A stretch of DNA of 64,000 bases, from assembly GCA_033220425.1 (NCBI GenBank), contig CM065646.1, forward strand, positions 3,851,501-3,915,500. Direction: 5' to 3'. This stretch comes from Lepraria neglecta. Its lineage: Eukaryota > Ascomycota > Lecanoromycetes > Lecanorales > Stereocaulaceae. The notes under the pieces were generated by a model. The model saw only the letters and a program-made list of their open reading frames with translations, did no database searches and was not told the DNA's origin. The position numbers and the translations under genes were made by a program. Positions 45,464-56,617 of the stretch are shown piece after piece. Each line of letters starts with the position of its first letter. Position 1 is the first letter of the stretch.

Positions 45464-48080
45464 CTAGCTAGCAGTCAAGTCTACAACCTCGACGCTACTA
45501 TAAACATTTTTCACGGACCCTGCAGCAGCTTCCCATGGTTCCAGATGCTTCCAAGCGCCTTCCAGACTTTCTCTGAGAGCAACAAGTCTCCTAGCTACCT
45601 GGTTTTTAATTGGCGATATAGGTTTCTTGGAAGGCGAAGTCGGAGGGACGCTATCGTTTTCCACGACTCTAGGAGCTGCTGGAGACAGTAATGTTGAGGG
45701 CGAAGGGAGGGAAGTCGAGTCAGAGTCTGGAGACGCCGGGGCTGGCGGAAGCTTAGAGGCGGTGAAGTCTATTTTGCGATTGACCTTCTGTGAAGTCAAG
45801 ATCTCGGAAAATACCAACCCAACGGTATCAAGTTGTTTTTCGGTCTCCCTCGAAGATGGTGTGTGAATTTGACATGCAGGATATGGCTCATCGGCCAGCT
45901 GTAACGGACTTCGCTTCTTCCGCGGTGATGGTCTATTTGGATCTCGTCGCCTGGGAGTAGGAAGATCTTCGACGATCCTGGCGTGACTCCGAGTGTCCGT
46001 ACCATGGTCTCTCAGAGTGACTGGCTTCTCTTCGACATCAGAGATAGAGGTTGCGGGTGGTGAATGCCGCCTCTTTGGTGTAGAAGCGACCGGAGAAGAG
46101 CCTTGAGCTTCCTGTTCGCCTGGTTCACTGTGCGTCTGTTCCGTATTTTCTGGATCACCTGGCGGGTATATACCTAGGGCAGAATATCTGGTCGGGGAAT
46201 TGAATCCAAATGTGTCCGAAGGTCTTTTGGAGAAGGTCCAAGGATTCAAGTTGATGTCTACTATTGGGGACGAGGAAGGCAAGTGGCTTTGGGGTGATGC
46301 TCCTTTCGACTTCTTTGACCCATTCGCTTTCGATGTCGTAGCCATGTCCTTCTTCACCTTCTGGCCTACCGGGTTACGATTCTCCTTCAGCACTTTCCTC
46401 GACGGGCTCTTAAGAGGTTTGGCAGTGGCCGGCGCCAGGAACACAGGAGGAAGTGCGGCTTCGTCTTTCGCTTCGGGGGCCTTTTCGCTGGTTGTACCTT
46501 TCCTTGGGCCAGCTTTGGTAACCTTGACGAATTGGTCCATGGCGCCAGCTTTCACTCCAGCCTTTGACAACGTTTTCTTCTCTCGCGCTTTCCGCGTTGC
46601 GAATTTCTTTGGGTTATTCATCTCCTCTTCCCACGTTTCGACCAGTAGCGGCACACCAAGCTTCACATATGTCTCCAATATCCAAATTTTCTCGGTCTCG
46701 GTAGGATCATATGTCGACGGACCTCTCTTCTTTGTAGGGCTTCTAGAGCGGCCTCTGTCCTCCTCACCACCCGATACCGCCTGTTCGTCTCCTGACCCTT
46801 CGTTTATGTAGCCTTGAAAGTCGTCCTTCTCCTCCGAATCGAGATCCAGCCCAACGACATCTGCAGGAACGTATGCAACTCTAAGCTCTGGCGCTCCATC
46901 GGTGTTCCAGTGGGCTCGGCGACCACAGATAACCTTCACAAGCTGTCCTTCCGCCGACTGCTTCGTTTCGAGACCTTCATCTTCTTGAGTATTTGAGTTG
47001 CTCCTCTGAATGAGTTGGTGCGCTAGCAATGCTGGTGCAAGTCCTCGAACAAATTTATTCGCACCGGTAAGATACTGCCAGCCGAAAGCTTCCGCAACGA
47101 ACAGGCGTAGTTCGGGCACATTGACTTCTTGGTTCCATACAATCTCTTCATGTAATCTTGAGACTTTCTCTGGAGAAGAGATGACAGGGTTTGTATAGTA
47201 GCTCAGCACCTTCATGTCGGGAAAGTTTTCTGGTATCCTCATCGTCTTGTGTCTCTGGCGAAACAGCTTGCTTTCATTCGTTCGCATCTCATGCTCAAGT
47301 CTTTCTCTCCACTCCTTGAATCCGTCAGCATCGTCCCGCGACAGCTGGCATAGCTCATGACCAAAGCCAGCTTTGGCCGCCTCGCAGGCGGACTTGATGC
47401 CACATCCTGGCATACCGGCAGGTACATAATCCCCCCCACTCATCAAAGCAACAAGAACCATCCCTTCACTATCCAATCCTGTCGTATTCTTTGTACTCTC
47501 TGCATTATAGACATTCACGTGTGTTGGGCTCTTGTTTCCTCTCATTGTCTCAGCCGTCCAATTTCTCAAAGTCATACTGCAGCCGAACATCAACGTATCC
47601 ACATCTTCGCTCAGCGCGGCATCGACGAGGCCTTGCTTCTGCAAGAGAGCGCATTCTGCTTCTGCTTCTCCTGGAGCTGTGTGGTATGGGAAACCGAAGC
47701 GCTTCAACAGCTCTTTGGTAAGGAAGTTGGGCAGACACGCGGCATTGGAAGCGACCTTGTTACCACGCTTGAAGGGCGGCTTGTTCGGACCATCGAAGAC
47801 GAAGAGTGGTTGTATTGACAGGGTGAGAAGCTTGAGGAGGCGGTAGTAAAGGGTTCGAAGCGCGGGATTTTTGCCTCCTTGGCCGGATTGTATCTGGAAC
47901 TGCCAGATGGATATGTCTATAGCAATGCGAAGGGATTGACCAGTCTTTTCAATATGTTCAACGGCGAGCTTTGACAATGCTGTCCGTTCTCCTGGCCCGA
48001 TTTGCTTGTAAATACTGGGGCACTGTTAGCTGCTCCGTCCGCCTTGCTGACTCAAGCGGGACTTGCCCTGGAATACCCAT
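45464..48080 (-). CDS. YEN1: Yen1/GEN1-type Holliday-junction resolvase
   Basis: Rad2/XPG-family structure-specific nuclease that cuts Holliday junctions late in the cell cycle. Exon 2 (48014-45464) holds nearly all of it: the N domain (LRIAIDISIWQFQIQSGQGG, PLFVFDGPNKPPFKRG), the I domain (HTAPGEAEAECALLQKQG, AALSEDVDTLMFG) with its acidic active-site residues, and helix-hairpin text GGDYVPAGMPGCGIKSACEA. A long disordered, basic C-terminal half with S/T-P sites follows, as expected for Cdk-controlled Yen1. Exon 1 is only 14 nt, ATGGGTATTCCAGG at 48080-48067. It joins by a GC-AG intron (48015-48066, donor GCAAGT, branch GCTAAC, acceptor CCCCAG) to IYKQIGPGERTALSKL. The product is 854 aa and begins MGIPGIYKQIGPGER, the standard fungal start with the N-terminal Met-Gly. 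Confidence 0.92.
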
Positions 48081-48336
48081 TGCATGCTCTAGTCATGCTC
48101 AGTAGTGTTTATGCAAGAAAATAAGCTGTAAGCAAAGCAATGCTACTGTGTTGAGGAGTAAAGTTCTTTAGAATTCACCAAATGGTGTGTTTGCGGACTT
48201 CAGCGCGGAACAATCCCGACGCGCTTTGCCGAGCAACCCTTCCAGCAACAGCTTCGCCAGCTTGCTCAATTCAACCCACCCTCATTGAAGGCTTGAAAGA
48301 GGGAGGAAGAAGCTTCTTGAGGGTCACTGAAGCTCA

Positions 48337-50064
48337 ATGGCCACTGCAGCTGGTTACTTCGACCGCAAGCCCTCCTCCAGCGTCAGACCAGGGCTGTCCC
48401 ATCTCCAACCAAATCCACCGTCTCCACATACGCCTCAGCAACAACGAAGAGTCTCCTCCACATTCTCGTCACCGTCTGTAAGCTACCGATCAGAAGATGA
48501 AGCTGTGATCTTCGAATTCGGTACGCGTCATGTCAGTGCAGGCTTTACCGGGGAGAGCTATCCTCGGTGCAAATTGGGTTTTGGTCCCGAGGAGTCGAGA
48601 AGAGTTGGGGACTACAGGAGATGGCTACCAGGCTATGATGAAGGACAGAGGAAGAAGCAGCGAGTGGAAAGCTGGGGCGAAGACCATGAATTATGGCAGA
48701 TGGACCTGCGAGGAATGGATATTGGTATAGTGGAAGACAAGATCGAGCGTGCGGTCAGGGAAGCGTTTACCAAGTATCTACTGCTGGACTCAAAATCAAG
48801 ACGTTTACTGGTGATACTGCCATCTGTTATGCCACATCAATTACTCTCTACAGTGCTGGCTACTTTGTTCAGCAATTTCCAGACTCCAAGCATTACTTTG
48901 CTCTCTCCTCCCATACTAAGCACAGTGGCAGCAGGATGCCGGTCGAGTTTGATTGTCGATATTGGATGGAGGGAAACGACCTTGACTGCTGTCTACGACT
49001 ATCGAGAGGTCTATCAGGCCAGGACGACGCGTGCAATGAGAATGGTTACGCTGGAGATGGCACGACTCCTTGAAAGCTACGACACGCAAAAGAAGGGGGA
49101 CAAACCCGGAACAGCAGGAGACAAATCTGAAGACCAGAGATCTGACGTGCTGAGTATCAATCTTGATCAAGCTGAGCAGGTCACCACCAGAATGGCCTGG
49201 TGCCAAGGACGGCAGGGATCGAGCGATGCACCCCCAGACACTCGGGATATATCTGGTCAACTAGGCCAGGTTTCCATTGCCGAAGACAAGCCCAGTGATC
49301 AAAGTAGGAACGCAAATACAGATGACCCCTCCATCTCCATCCCCTCGCCTTCATCGCCACGTCAATGCATCTCGATTCCCTTCTCACAATTCGCCCAGCC
49401 GGTCGAGACATCCTTACTAGCAGCAACCAAACAGCGCTATGACCTCGACGACCACGAGCAACCTCTTCACATCCTGATATACAAGACTCTACTCTCTTTA
49501 CCTCCAGACGGGCGCGCAGTCTGCATGTCCCGTATCATCTTCACAGGAGGTGGCTCGAATATCCCTGGACTCAAACCTCGGCTGCTTGATGAACTTTCTG
49601 CGATTGTGAAAGAGCGCGGCTGGGATCCTGTGGAAGGCAAAGCCGCAGATGAGCGGAGGAGGAGGTTGAAAGAGATTAGCAGCAATCGACAGTTGCCCCG
49701 CAGCACACACGAGGAAGCCCTGAAGGATCCGTCAAACACAATACCAGCTGCACTTGCGCCGCAGGTTCCCGACCCAATCGAGGATAAGCTCCGGCGTGAG
49801 CAGAACAAGGGATCAAAAGATACAATCTCCGGAATTATTCGCGGCGTCAAGACCTTAGGGGCATGGGCCGGTGGGAGCCTGCTTGCGAATTTGCGCATCA
49901 AAGGCGTTGTGAATATCGAAAGAGACTCTTTCCTGCAGTATGGATTGACTGGGGCTAGGCGAGACGCTGAGGCGAGCACTGTACAGCAGAAGGGACTTGG
50001 AACAGGTGTGGGAAGAGGCGGAATGGGCGAGAGGGGAGGGTGGACGCTTGGAGCATGGGCCTGA
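48337..50064 (+). CDS. Actin-related protein Arp10/Arp11, dynactin pointed-end subunit
   Basis: Single exon, 575 aa. After a disordered N-terminus comes the actin-like fold: EAVIFEFGTRHVSAGFTGES, PRCKLGFGPEESRRVGDYRR, RLLVILPSVMPHQLLSTVLA, SSLIVDIGWRETTLTAVYDY and the late ATPase-type loop RIIFTGGGSNIPGLKPRLLD. This layout matches fungal Arp10 (Arp11, ro-7 in Neurospora), which caps the pointed end of the Arp1 filament in dynactin and is needed for dynein-driven transport and nuclear positioning in hyphae. Phosphate-loop residues of true actins are not well kept, so ATP hydrolysis is doubtful. A Ser/Pro insertion (about residues 250-340) is lineage-specific. It is divergent from Yen1 (256 bp between starts) and convergent with the Dgk1 gene (50 bp). 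Confidence 0.88.
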   Translation: MATAAGYFDRKPSSSVRPGLSHLQPNPPSPHTPQQQRRVSSTFSSPSVSYRSEDEAVIFEFGTRHVSAGFTGESYPRCKLGFGPEESRRVGDYRRWLPGYDEGQRKKQRVESWGEDHELWQMDLRGMDIGIVEDKIERAVREAFTKYLLLDSKSRRLLVILPSVMPHQLLSTVLATLFSNFQTPSITLLSPPILSTVAAGCRSSLIVDIGWRETTLTAVYDYREVYQARTTRAMRMVTLEMARLLESYDTQKKGDKPGTAGDKSEDQRSDVLSINLDQAEQVTTRMAWCQGRQGSSDAPPDTRDISGQLGQVSIAEDKPSDQSRNANTDDPSISIPSPSSPRQCISIPFSQFAQPVETSLLAATKQRYDLDDHEQPLHILIYKTLLSLPPDGRAVCMSRIIFTGGGSNIPGLKPRLLDELSAIVKERGWDPVEGKAADERRRRLKEISSNRQLPRSTHEEALKDPSNTIPAALAPQVPDPIEDKLRREQNKGSKDTISGIIRGVKTLGAWAGGSLLANLRIKGVVNIERDSFLQYGLTGARRDAEASTVQQKGLGTGVGRGGMGERGGWTLGAWA

Positions 50065-50114
50065 AGAGCTGCCACGCATTGAGTGACCATGAGTTGAGAT
50101 ATATTCATTGAATG

Positions 50115-51299
50115 TCAACAAAAGACTTTAAAGAAGCCCCAAAGACCCAGCCCGCTCAATACGGGTATCGTTACGTTGTCATCCCAGCCAAAAATATCCA
50201 CAACCTCGCTAGCGCTCGCTATGAATCCGCTCCACAGACTCACTATGCTCAAAGCCACCCATCCACCCACCGAACCTTGCTCGCTTGTCAATTTCAGTGG
50301 CTCTCTGAGCACTTCAGGCAGCGTTAATGTTCCTGTAAACATGAATCCCTCATTGTATCCAAACTTCGGCACCGCCCACCCGTAGAACATCCCAGCAGTC
50401 AATACTCCCACAACCATGGCTGCGGCGCTGCCCGCCAGACTTTTGCCCTTGCGTATCCGCGGTGTATATCGTCCATACAGCCTCCCCACAGTACTAGCAG
50501 CCGTATCACACCAACTCAGGAGTAGCACGCTCATCGGGCCCACGTCCTTGGGAAAGAATCTGAGCACGGTCCAAGCGCCGAGCAGATACCATATCACACC
50601 ATTGTATCCATCGACCTCACTTTCGCGCATCAAAGCGCCCAAGCATTTTATATAGAAGCGGTTGAAACTGGGAAAGGTATGCCGTGCATAGTCAACGCTT
50701 GCGATTGGTATGAGAGCGCCTAATAGCCAGGGATGTATTGTTGCTGCGGTGGTGCCGCGGGAGTAGAGGTGTAGAGTGAAGAAGCCGATGGAGAGGTGGA
50801 GAACTTTGCGGGGGATCTCGTGCCGGTGGACGAAGGAGCGCCAGTGTCTATGGATAGGGATAAGACCTATTGGAGAGGGAGAGCGGGAGATGTCACGCCA
50901 GTATGAGGAGGGGGAAGCGGCGGAGGAGGGCGAGAGATGTCCGTTTGAGACTGGCGCTGAGTCTGGTGGTTTCTTGATAGGCTGTGAAGCTTTTGATGTG
51001 CCTGCTTTTTGTAGTTTTGCGTGCGTCTTGGGGCTGCGACTGCGGGCTCGTGACCGTTTTTCAAGACTGGAGTCTGAGGATTCGGGCTCTGAATGTTCGG
51101 ATATAGCATTTGGGGACGTATGTCTTTTGGCAGCGGAGCGAGTTATCGGCGCGAAGTAGCTATCGGCGCGATTCTCTGTGGGTGTAGGTGTGGGTGTAGG
51201 AGAGATGACTCGGGGCGTGCTGGGCACTTGATTTTGTTGTGACATCGTAAACGTTGCTTTGAAGGAGTGGAATGGCGGCAGAGCCGAAGATGTGCTCAA
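50115..51299 (-). CDS. DGK1: Dgk1-type CTP-dependent diacylglycerol kinase
   Basis: Single exon, 394 aa from 51299; a second Met at 51245 (MSQQNQVPSTP) is an equally likely start. The first 150 residues are disordered and basic, with Ser-rich stretches. The C-terminal 240 residues form a multi-helix membrane domain of the SEC59/Dgk1 CTP-transferase type: HEIPRKVLHLSIGFFTLHLY, IASVDYARHTFPSFNRFYIK, GYNGVIWYLLGAWTVLRFFP, LLLSWCDTAASTVGRLYGRY, RIRKGKSLAGSAAAMVVG and FIASASEVVDIFGWDDNVTI. Dgk1 makes phosphatidic acid from diacylglycerol using CTP at the endoplasmic reticulum or nuclear membrane and opposes the Pah1 phosphatase. All core motifs are intact. Divergent from Spb4 across about 400 bp. 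Confidence 0.92.
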   Translation of the reverse strand: MSTSSALPPFHSFKATFTMSQQNQVPSTPRVISPTPTPTPTENRADSYFAPITRSAAKRHTSPNAISEHSEPESSDSSLEKRSRARSRSPKTHAKLQKAGTSKASQPIKKPPDSAPVSNGHLSPSSAASPSSYWRDISRSPSPIGLIPIHRHWRSFVHRHEIPRKVLHLSIGFFTLHLYSRGTTAATIHPWLLGALIPIASVDYARHTFPSFNRFYIKCLGALMRESEVDGYNGVIWYLLGAWTVLRFFPKDVGPMSVLLLSWCDTAASTVGRLYGRYTPRIRKGKSLAGSAAAMVVGVLTAGMFYGWAVPKFGYNEGFMFTGTLTLPEVLREPLKLTSEQGSVGGWVALSIVSLWSGFIASASEVVDIFGWDDNVTIPVLSGLGLWGFFKVFC

Positions 51300-51700
51300 G
51301 TGAAAAGTGCAAGAACGTAGAAAAGGGTATATCAGGCTTGTAAAAGAGTGGAGTTTGGTGTTTGACTGCTTTTCGTTCGCTATCGTGACGGTGATTGGGG
51401 CTTATTGCCCGAGTACATCCGACCTGATAGCAGAGGGTGACATGGCTGGATGAAGGGGCCCCTTCGGCGTGGGCCTTGGTAGACTCGGATGACGAGTCTG
51501 GCTTCGGGATTTTCAGCAGGGTTCACGGTCGTTGTCGTGTTTGAAATTCTGATGATGACAGGAAACGGCCAAGAAACCTTGCCGCGGCAAATCTTACCCA
51601 AGTGCCAAGACATCCCAGCAAAGTAACTTTCCCGAGAGAAATTCTTCCCCCACGATCCAGACATACTTACTCGTTGTCTCTGTCAAATTTCGAAGCCAGC

Positions 51701-53626
51701 ATGGCCGAAGCGCGAGAGCCCTCGTCTAAGCCTCCGCTCTCAGTGTCAAGAGCATGGGAAGCTCTGACGCCCCCACTCGCGGAATGGATTCTAGATTCAA
51801 CCTCGAGTATGGGCTTCAAGAGGATGACTCCAGTACAAGCAAGCACAATCCCTCTATTCATGGGGAATAAAGACGTCGTGGTGGAGGCCGTCACTGGATC
51901 GGGCAAAACGTTGGCGTTTTTGATCCCGATAGTGGAGAAAATACTACGATTGGAAGAACGGGCGAAGAAACATCATGTTACCGCAATTGTCATATCGCCA
52001 ACAAGGGAACTTGCAACCCAGATACATGGAGTTCTAAGATCCCTTCTGGCCTTCCATGGGCCCTCTGCTGCGGCAATGGGAGATTTAGATGCAGATTCCG
52101 ACTCTGAGGAGGTCGAACAGCCTACGCCCGCCTATCCCTTGTCCAGTCCAGTCGTGATACCGCAGCTGCTAGTTGGAGGAGACACTACCCCAGCCCAAGA
52201 CCTCAGTCACTTTCTCAAACATTCGCCGAACCTACTCATAGCTACCCCCGGCCGCCTTTTGGAAATGCTCTCTTCGCCGCATGTGCACTGTCCACAGTCA
52301 TCATTCGAGGTTCTTGTGCTGGATGAGGCAGACCGCTTGTTAGACCTGGGCTTCAAGGAGGATCTGCAAAAGATATTGGGCAGGTTACCAAAGCAAAGAC
52401 GAACGGGACTCTTCAGTGCAAGCGTCAGCGAGGCTGTGGACCAGATCGTAAGAGTTGGGCTACGCAATCCTGTGAAGATACAGGTCAAAGTCAAAGGCGC
52501 AAATGGCGAAGTCGATCGGCGAACACCTTCCAGTCTTCAGATGAGCTACCTTGTTACTCCTTCCTCCCACAAACTCCCGGCGCTCTCCAAGATCCTCTCC
52601 TCACTCGAACCGATACCAACTAAGACGATCGTCTATCTGTCCACATGTGCTGCGGTTGACTACTTTCAGCACGTACTTCCTTCCATCCTCCCGACGCGAG
52701 ATGTCCAGACTTTCGCGCTCGTACCGCTTCATGGCAAGCATCCTCCCAAAGTCCGACAGAAGAACTTTAATCTGTTCTCCAACGCAAGCATACCATCGAT
52801 CCTCTTGACAACCGATGTCGCAGCACGAGGTCTCGATATACCACAGGTAGACCTCGTGCTGCAAATCGACCCGCCAAGCGACCCCAAAGTCTTTCTCCAC
52901 CGCTGCGGACGAGCAGGTAGGGCGGGTCGAAGAGGCGTCAGTGTGATATTTTTGCAACCTGGAAGAGAAGAAGACTACATACCGTTTCTTGACGTCCGGA
53001 AAACACCGATTACTTCTTTAACAGCGCCGAAAGTTGAGGTCACAGAAGAGAATGCCCGAGTTGCAACAAGAGCAATAAGGCAAGCCGTCTTAGCTGATCG
53101 CGCTTACCATGATAAAGCCCAACGTGCGTTCGTGAGCTGGGTCCAGGCTTACAGCAAACACCAGGCCAGCAGCATTTTTCGGGTCGGCGATCTCGACTGG
53201 CAGGATCTAGGAAGAGCATGGGGATTGCTTAAGCTACCAAAAATGCCAGAGTTGAAGAGATGGGAAGGCGACAAGTCATTAGGGGCTGACGTGGATTGGA
53301 AGGCTTACGCATACAAGGACAAGAAGAGAGAAGAATCGAGACAGCAGGCCATGATGAGCAGAGACGATGGCCCCACCCTGCCAGATACAAAGTCTCGGCC
53401 TGACAAGAAGCAAGTCAAAAGAGCTTGGAGTGACAAGCATGATCAGCAAGAGGAAAGAGAAGAGCGCAGGAATAAAAGGCATAAGAGGCGGGATCGCGAG
53501 AAATGGGAGCATATGACACCGGGGGAGCGAGAGAAGCAGCGTGAGCTCGAACGTATGATTGAAGAGGTGAAAGCGAGGAAGGTGGAAGAAGATCGATATG
53601 GAGAATTTGAGGGCTTTGATGACTAG
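51701..53626 (+). CDS. SPB4: DEAD-box RNA helicase Spb4 (60S ribosome assembly)
   Basis: 641 aa, single exon. The start at 51701 ([12 protein letters not shown]) is preferred to an in-frame Met at 51602, which adds an unconserved stretch. Helicase motifs in order: Q motif ([15 protein letters not shown]), I (AVTGSGKT), Ia (SPTRELA), Ib (ATPGRL), II ([12 protein letters not shown]), III as SAS in [11 protein letters not shown] (KTIVYLST), V ([15 protein letters not shown]) and VI ([13 protein letters not shown]). The text [20 protein letters not shown] and the basic coiled C-terminal tail ([20 protein letters not shown]) are typical of Spb4. Spb4 acts in late nucleolar maturation of the large ribosomal subunit. 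An acidic insertion after motif Ia (about residues 128-140) is variable in the family. Intact. Confidence 0.94.
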   Translation: MAEAREPSSKPPLSVSRAWEALTPPLAEWILDSTSSMGFKRMTPVQASTIPLFMGNKDVVVEAVTGSGKTLAFLIPIVEKILRLEERAKKHHVTAIVISPTRELATQIHGVLRSLLAFHGPSAAAMGDLDADSDSEEVEQPTPAYPLSSPVVIPQLLVGGDTTPAQDLSHFLKHSPNLLIATPGRLLEMLSSPHVHCPQSSFEVLVLDEADRLLDLGFKEDLQKILGRLPKQRRTGLFSASVSEAVDQIVRVGLRNPVKIQVKVKGANGEVDRRTPSSLQMSYLVTPSSHKLPALSKILSSLEPIPTKTIVYLSTCAAVDYFQHVLPSILPTRDVQTFALVPLHGKHPPKVRQKNFNLFSNASIPSILLTTDVAARGLDIPQVDLVLQIDPPSDPKVFLHRCGRAGRAGRRGVSVIFLQPGREEDYIPFLDVRKTPITSLTAPKVEVTEENARVATRAIRQAVLADRAYHDKAQRAFVSWVQAYSKHQASSIFRVGDLDWQDLGRAWGLLKLPKMPELKRWEGDKSLGADVDWKAYAYKDKKREESRQQAMMSRDDGPTLPDTKSRPDKKQVKRAWSDKHDQQEEREERRNKRHKRRDREKWEHMTPGEREKQRELERMIEEVKARKVEEDRYGEFEGFDD

Positions 53627-54430
53627 GTCATATACTCTATATAGACCTCGATGATACCCAAGCCTGTCACGCCTTTGCTCTACTATTGCTGGTTGACTCT
53701 TGATTATCAAAAGCCATCGTTTCGGGCTCTCTGTCTGCCTTTTCGCTTTCCTTTGTCCTCCTGCACACAGCGTCCTACACCGTCAGCTTGTCCCCAGTAG
53801 GCTTCAACTTCGGGCCGCCAACTCTCCCGAGCCTGTAAGATGACAAGATTGATTTCCCTCCCGTTTAACGGCTGACGGTCACACTCGTGCTCTCTTTCAC
53901 TACCTTTCAAAGTCGTACTACACGCACTACACGCACTACCTTCCGCCGCCTAGAGAGTTGGCAGGGTAGGGCTTGGAGAATTTTCTTTCAACCTCGATAA
54001 GAGTAGCAGATTAGCTAACAGAAAACCATTCGAGTATGGAATCCTGCATCTCATTCACGTCAAATACGTCATTCACGGCACTCCGGCTCGACATGAAGAT
54101 CACTGCTCTATAGGGCTCGCGTAGAGGTGCTCGTGCTCCTCGGACGCCATCAGTCTGGCCCTTGGGTCTTCGAACAACGGCTACAGCTATGCCTCCAGTT
54201 TGTTTCAGCATGGGCACCAAAATACTGGGTCTAGACCAGCTGGGCCATCAAGCTTGGCCGTCAAGTTGGGTTATAAAGGTGGAGCCTTACACTCTTGTGC
54301 ATAACTCGATGAGGAATGGTACAAAGTGGTGATTCGAGGTGTAGCTTTTCGTCCGCATATGCTTTTTTTCGTAGGGCATAAGAGCCCCGCTTCTTACGAT
54401 ATATCCTCTTTTCGAGCTCTCAAGTTCAAA
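53627..54430. other. Spacer before the P450 gene
   Basis: No gene supported. A short direct repeat of CACTACACG occurs near 53920. The last 100 bp are promoter and leader of the P450 gene. Confidence 0.45.
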
Positions 54431-56180
54431 ATGGAAACCATGGATAAAACCACGCTCATCGAGCTTCTTCCTGGGGCCTTCGTTCTCTATGTTATTGGCT
54501 TATATGTCTATCGCATGTACTTCGATCGTCTCTCCCATATCCCTGGTCCAAAGCTAGCTGCGGCGAGTCTGTGGTACGAATTCTACTACGATGTGGTCCT
54601 GAAAGGCCGGTACACGTATAAGATCAGGGAGTTGCATGAGGAATATGGTAAGCGTATTGCCATAAGTTCATAAATAACTTTGAAGAGGGACTTTGCTAGA
54701 ATGTTTTAGGCCCAATCGTCAGAATCAGCCCCTACGAGATCCACATCAATGACCCAGAGTAAATGCCCTTCCCCGTTGAAGTATGTTGAGCAACCATTAA
54801 CCTCATCACAGGTACATCGACACAGTATTCCCCGGCTCATCACCTCGAACCATGAAATATCAATGGAGCCAGAAGATGTTTGGCCTACGAAGCTCACTCT
54901 TGGCGACCGAAAGCCACGAGCTGCACCGCATTCGACGAGGCGCTCTAGCTCACTACTTCTCCGTACAATCGCTTCGACGCCTCGAACCTGGAGTACAGTC
55001 TCAAGTCGACAAACTAGTCTCGCGGCTACAAGGCCTCAAAGGATCTGGCACAGCTATCAACCTGCTAGATGTGTTTGCATGCCTGACGGGGGATATCATT
55101 GGCCAATATGCTTTTGCCCGGCCGTATGGGTTTCTAGAGGATCCGGACTTTTCTCCCTACTGGCACGCTCTAATGATTGAAATCTCGATGAATGGACATG
55201 TGCTCAAGCAGTTTGGCTGGATGCTGCCAATGACGCAAGCTATGCCCGAGTGGATGGTGAAGATCATGGCTCCACAGATGCTGACCCTCATTGGCTTCCA
55301 AGCTGTATGCCAAACTCAACCACTAGTAATAGTAACCATACCTTGCTAACGGTTCACCCAGGGTTTTCGTAAACAAGTAATCAAAGTCAAAGAACACATC
55401 GCCAGAGGCGAAAAACCCTCAGGCCAAACAACAATCTTCTACGACGTCCTCACAAACCCGCAAGTCCGGCCCCAAGAAAAAGAGACCGACCACCTCCAAG
55501 ACGAAGCCCAAACCATCATCGGCGCCGGGACAGTCACAACAGGCCACATCCTTGCCATCACAGCCTTCTATATCATTGACAACCCTTCAATCCGCGAAAA
55601 GCTAGAAAACGAACTCAGTTCCCTCATGCAAGAAACCGACGGAAAGCCGAAATGGGCCCAGCTAGAACAACTCCCCTATCTCTCCGCTGTCATCCAGGAA
55701 GGTCTTCGTATTGGTTATGGCGTCTCTCATCGCCTCCAGCGCCTCTTCCCAGACACCGTCTTAGAATATAACGGCTACGCTATCCCAACCATGACGCCCG
55801 TCAGCATGACTTCCGTTTTGATCCATGACAATGTATTTATTCCCAGCTTGTGTACTCGTACCCATACCACAATTCCCCGCGCTAATCAAAACCCACAGCC
55901 ATCGCTCTTCCCCGACCCTCGTACCTTCAACCCAGACCGCTTTCTAAAGCAGCCAGGGCTCAAAAAGTACATTTTCTCCTTTGCCAAAGGGAGTCGTCAA
56001 TGTGCTGGGCTGAATCTTGCGTATGCCGAGTTCTATCTTGCGCTAGCTGCTCTATTCGCGCCGGGACGGTTCAAGTGGGAATTATATGAGACAGATATCA
56101 CAGACGTGGAGACGAAGCATGACTTCTTGAACACGTCGCCGAGGTTGGATTCGAAGGGTATTAGGGTGTTTGTCAACTGA
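54431..56180 (+). CDS. Cytochrome P450 monooxygenase, intact (503 aa)
   Basis: Five exons: 54431-54647, 54710-54758, 54812-55304, 55362-55832, 55899-56180. The introns are 62, 53, 57 and 66 bp; the last is in frame without a stop, but removing it restores IHDNPSLFPDPRTFNPDRF. An N-terminal membrane anchor (ELLPGAFVLYVIGLYVYRMY) is followed by HIPGPKLAAAS, the I-helix AGTVTTGHILA, K-helix EGLR, the FNPDRF meander and heme loop FAKGSRQCAGLNLA with its Cys at about residue 445. The sequence resembles trichodiene-oxygenase-like fungal P450s, a group used in secondary metabolism and detoxification. Electrons would come from the microsomal P450 reductase. No biosynthetic core gene is nearby, so the substrate is unknown. 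Confidence 0.92.
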
Positions 56181-56617
56181 TTTTGGTAGTGAAGAGGTAT
56201 TGGCATGGATGCTCGGGGAAATCTGAATTGGTGCTACTCAATCAATGCCAGATACAGATCACAGCTGCCAACGAATAATGGTTGCTAACCAATAACAACG
56301 GCCATGAATCCAACGTATTCCCCTCGCTACAGCAACGCCAAAGGACAAACTCCGTCATTCCTTGCTCTGAAAGTGTTAAACACCCAAATTGTACACAAAT
56401 CAAACGGCGTTATCACTCCATCCAATGCCAGAATAATCTCTGCTGTGAAAAGTCTGGGTTACATTCCTCACCATAGGCGGCGGGTCGACAACCTCCGCCA
56501 TACGCGACGGGTCGAAATCAAACATGCGGTTCCATTCCTGATCTGAGGGTAATCGTCCACTATGCACCGCCAATCAGCTCCCCTTTTCCCCAATCATTGA
56601 TGCAAGAACCTGGAAAC
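56181..56617. other. Spacer between convergent P450 and hypothetical gene
   Basis: Short frames only. A small direct repeat with GGCGGGTCGACAACC and ACGACGGGTCG-like words lies near 56478-56515. No gene supported. Confidence 0.4.

Noticed and set aside
46200-46811. 203-residue plus-strand open frame
   Set aside because: Antisense shadow of the Ser/Lys-rich C-terminal half of Yen1; no motif of its own.
51602-51700. Earlier in-frame Met for Spb4
   Set aside because: The added residues are not Spb4-like and the next Met precedes the conserved N-terminus.
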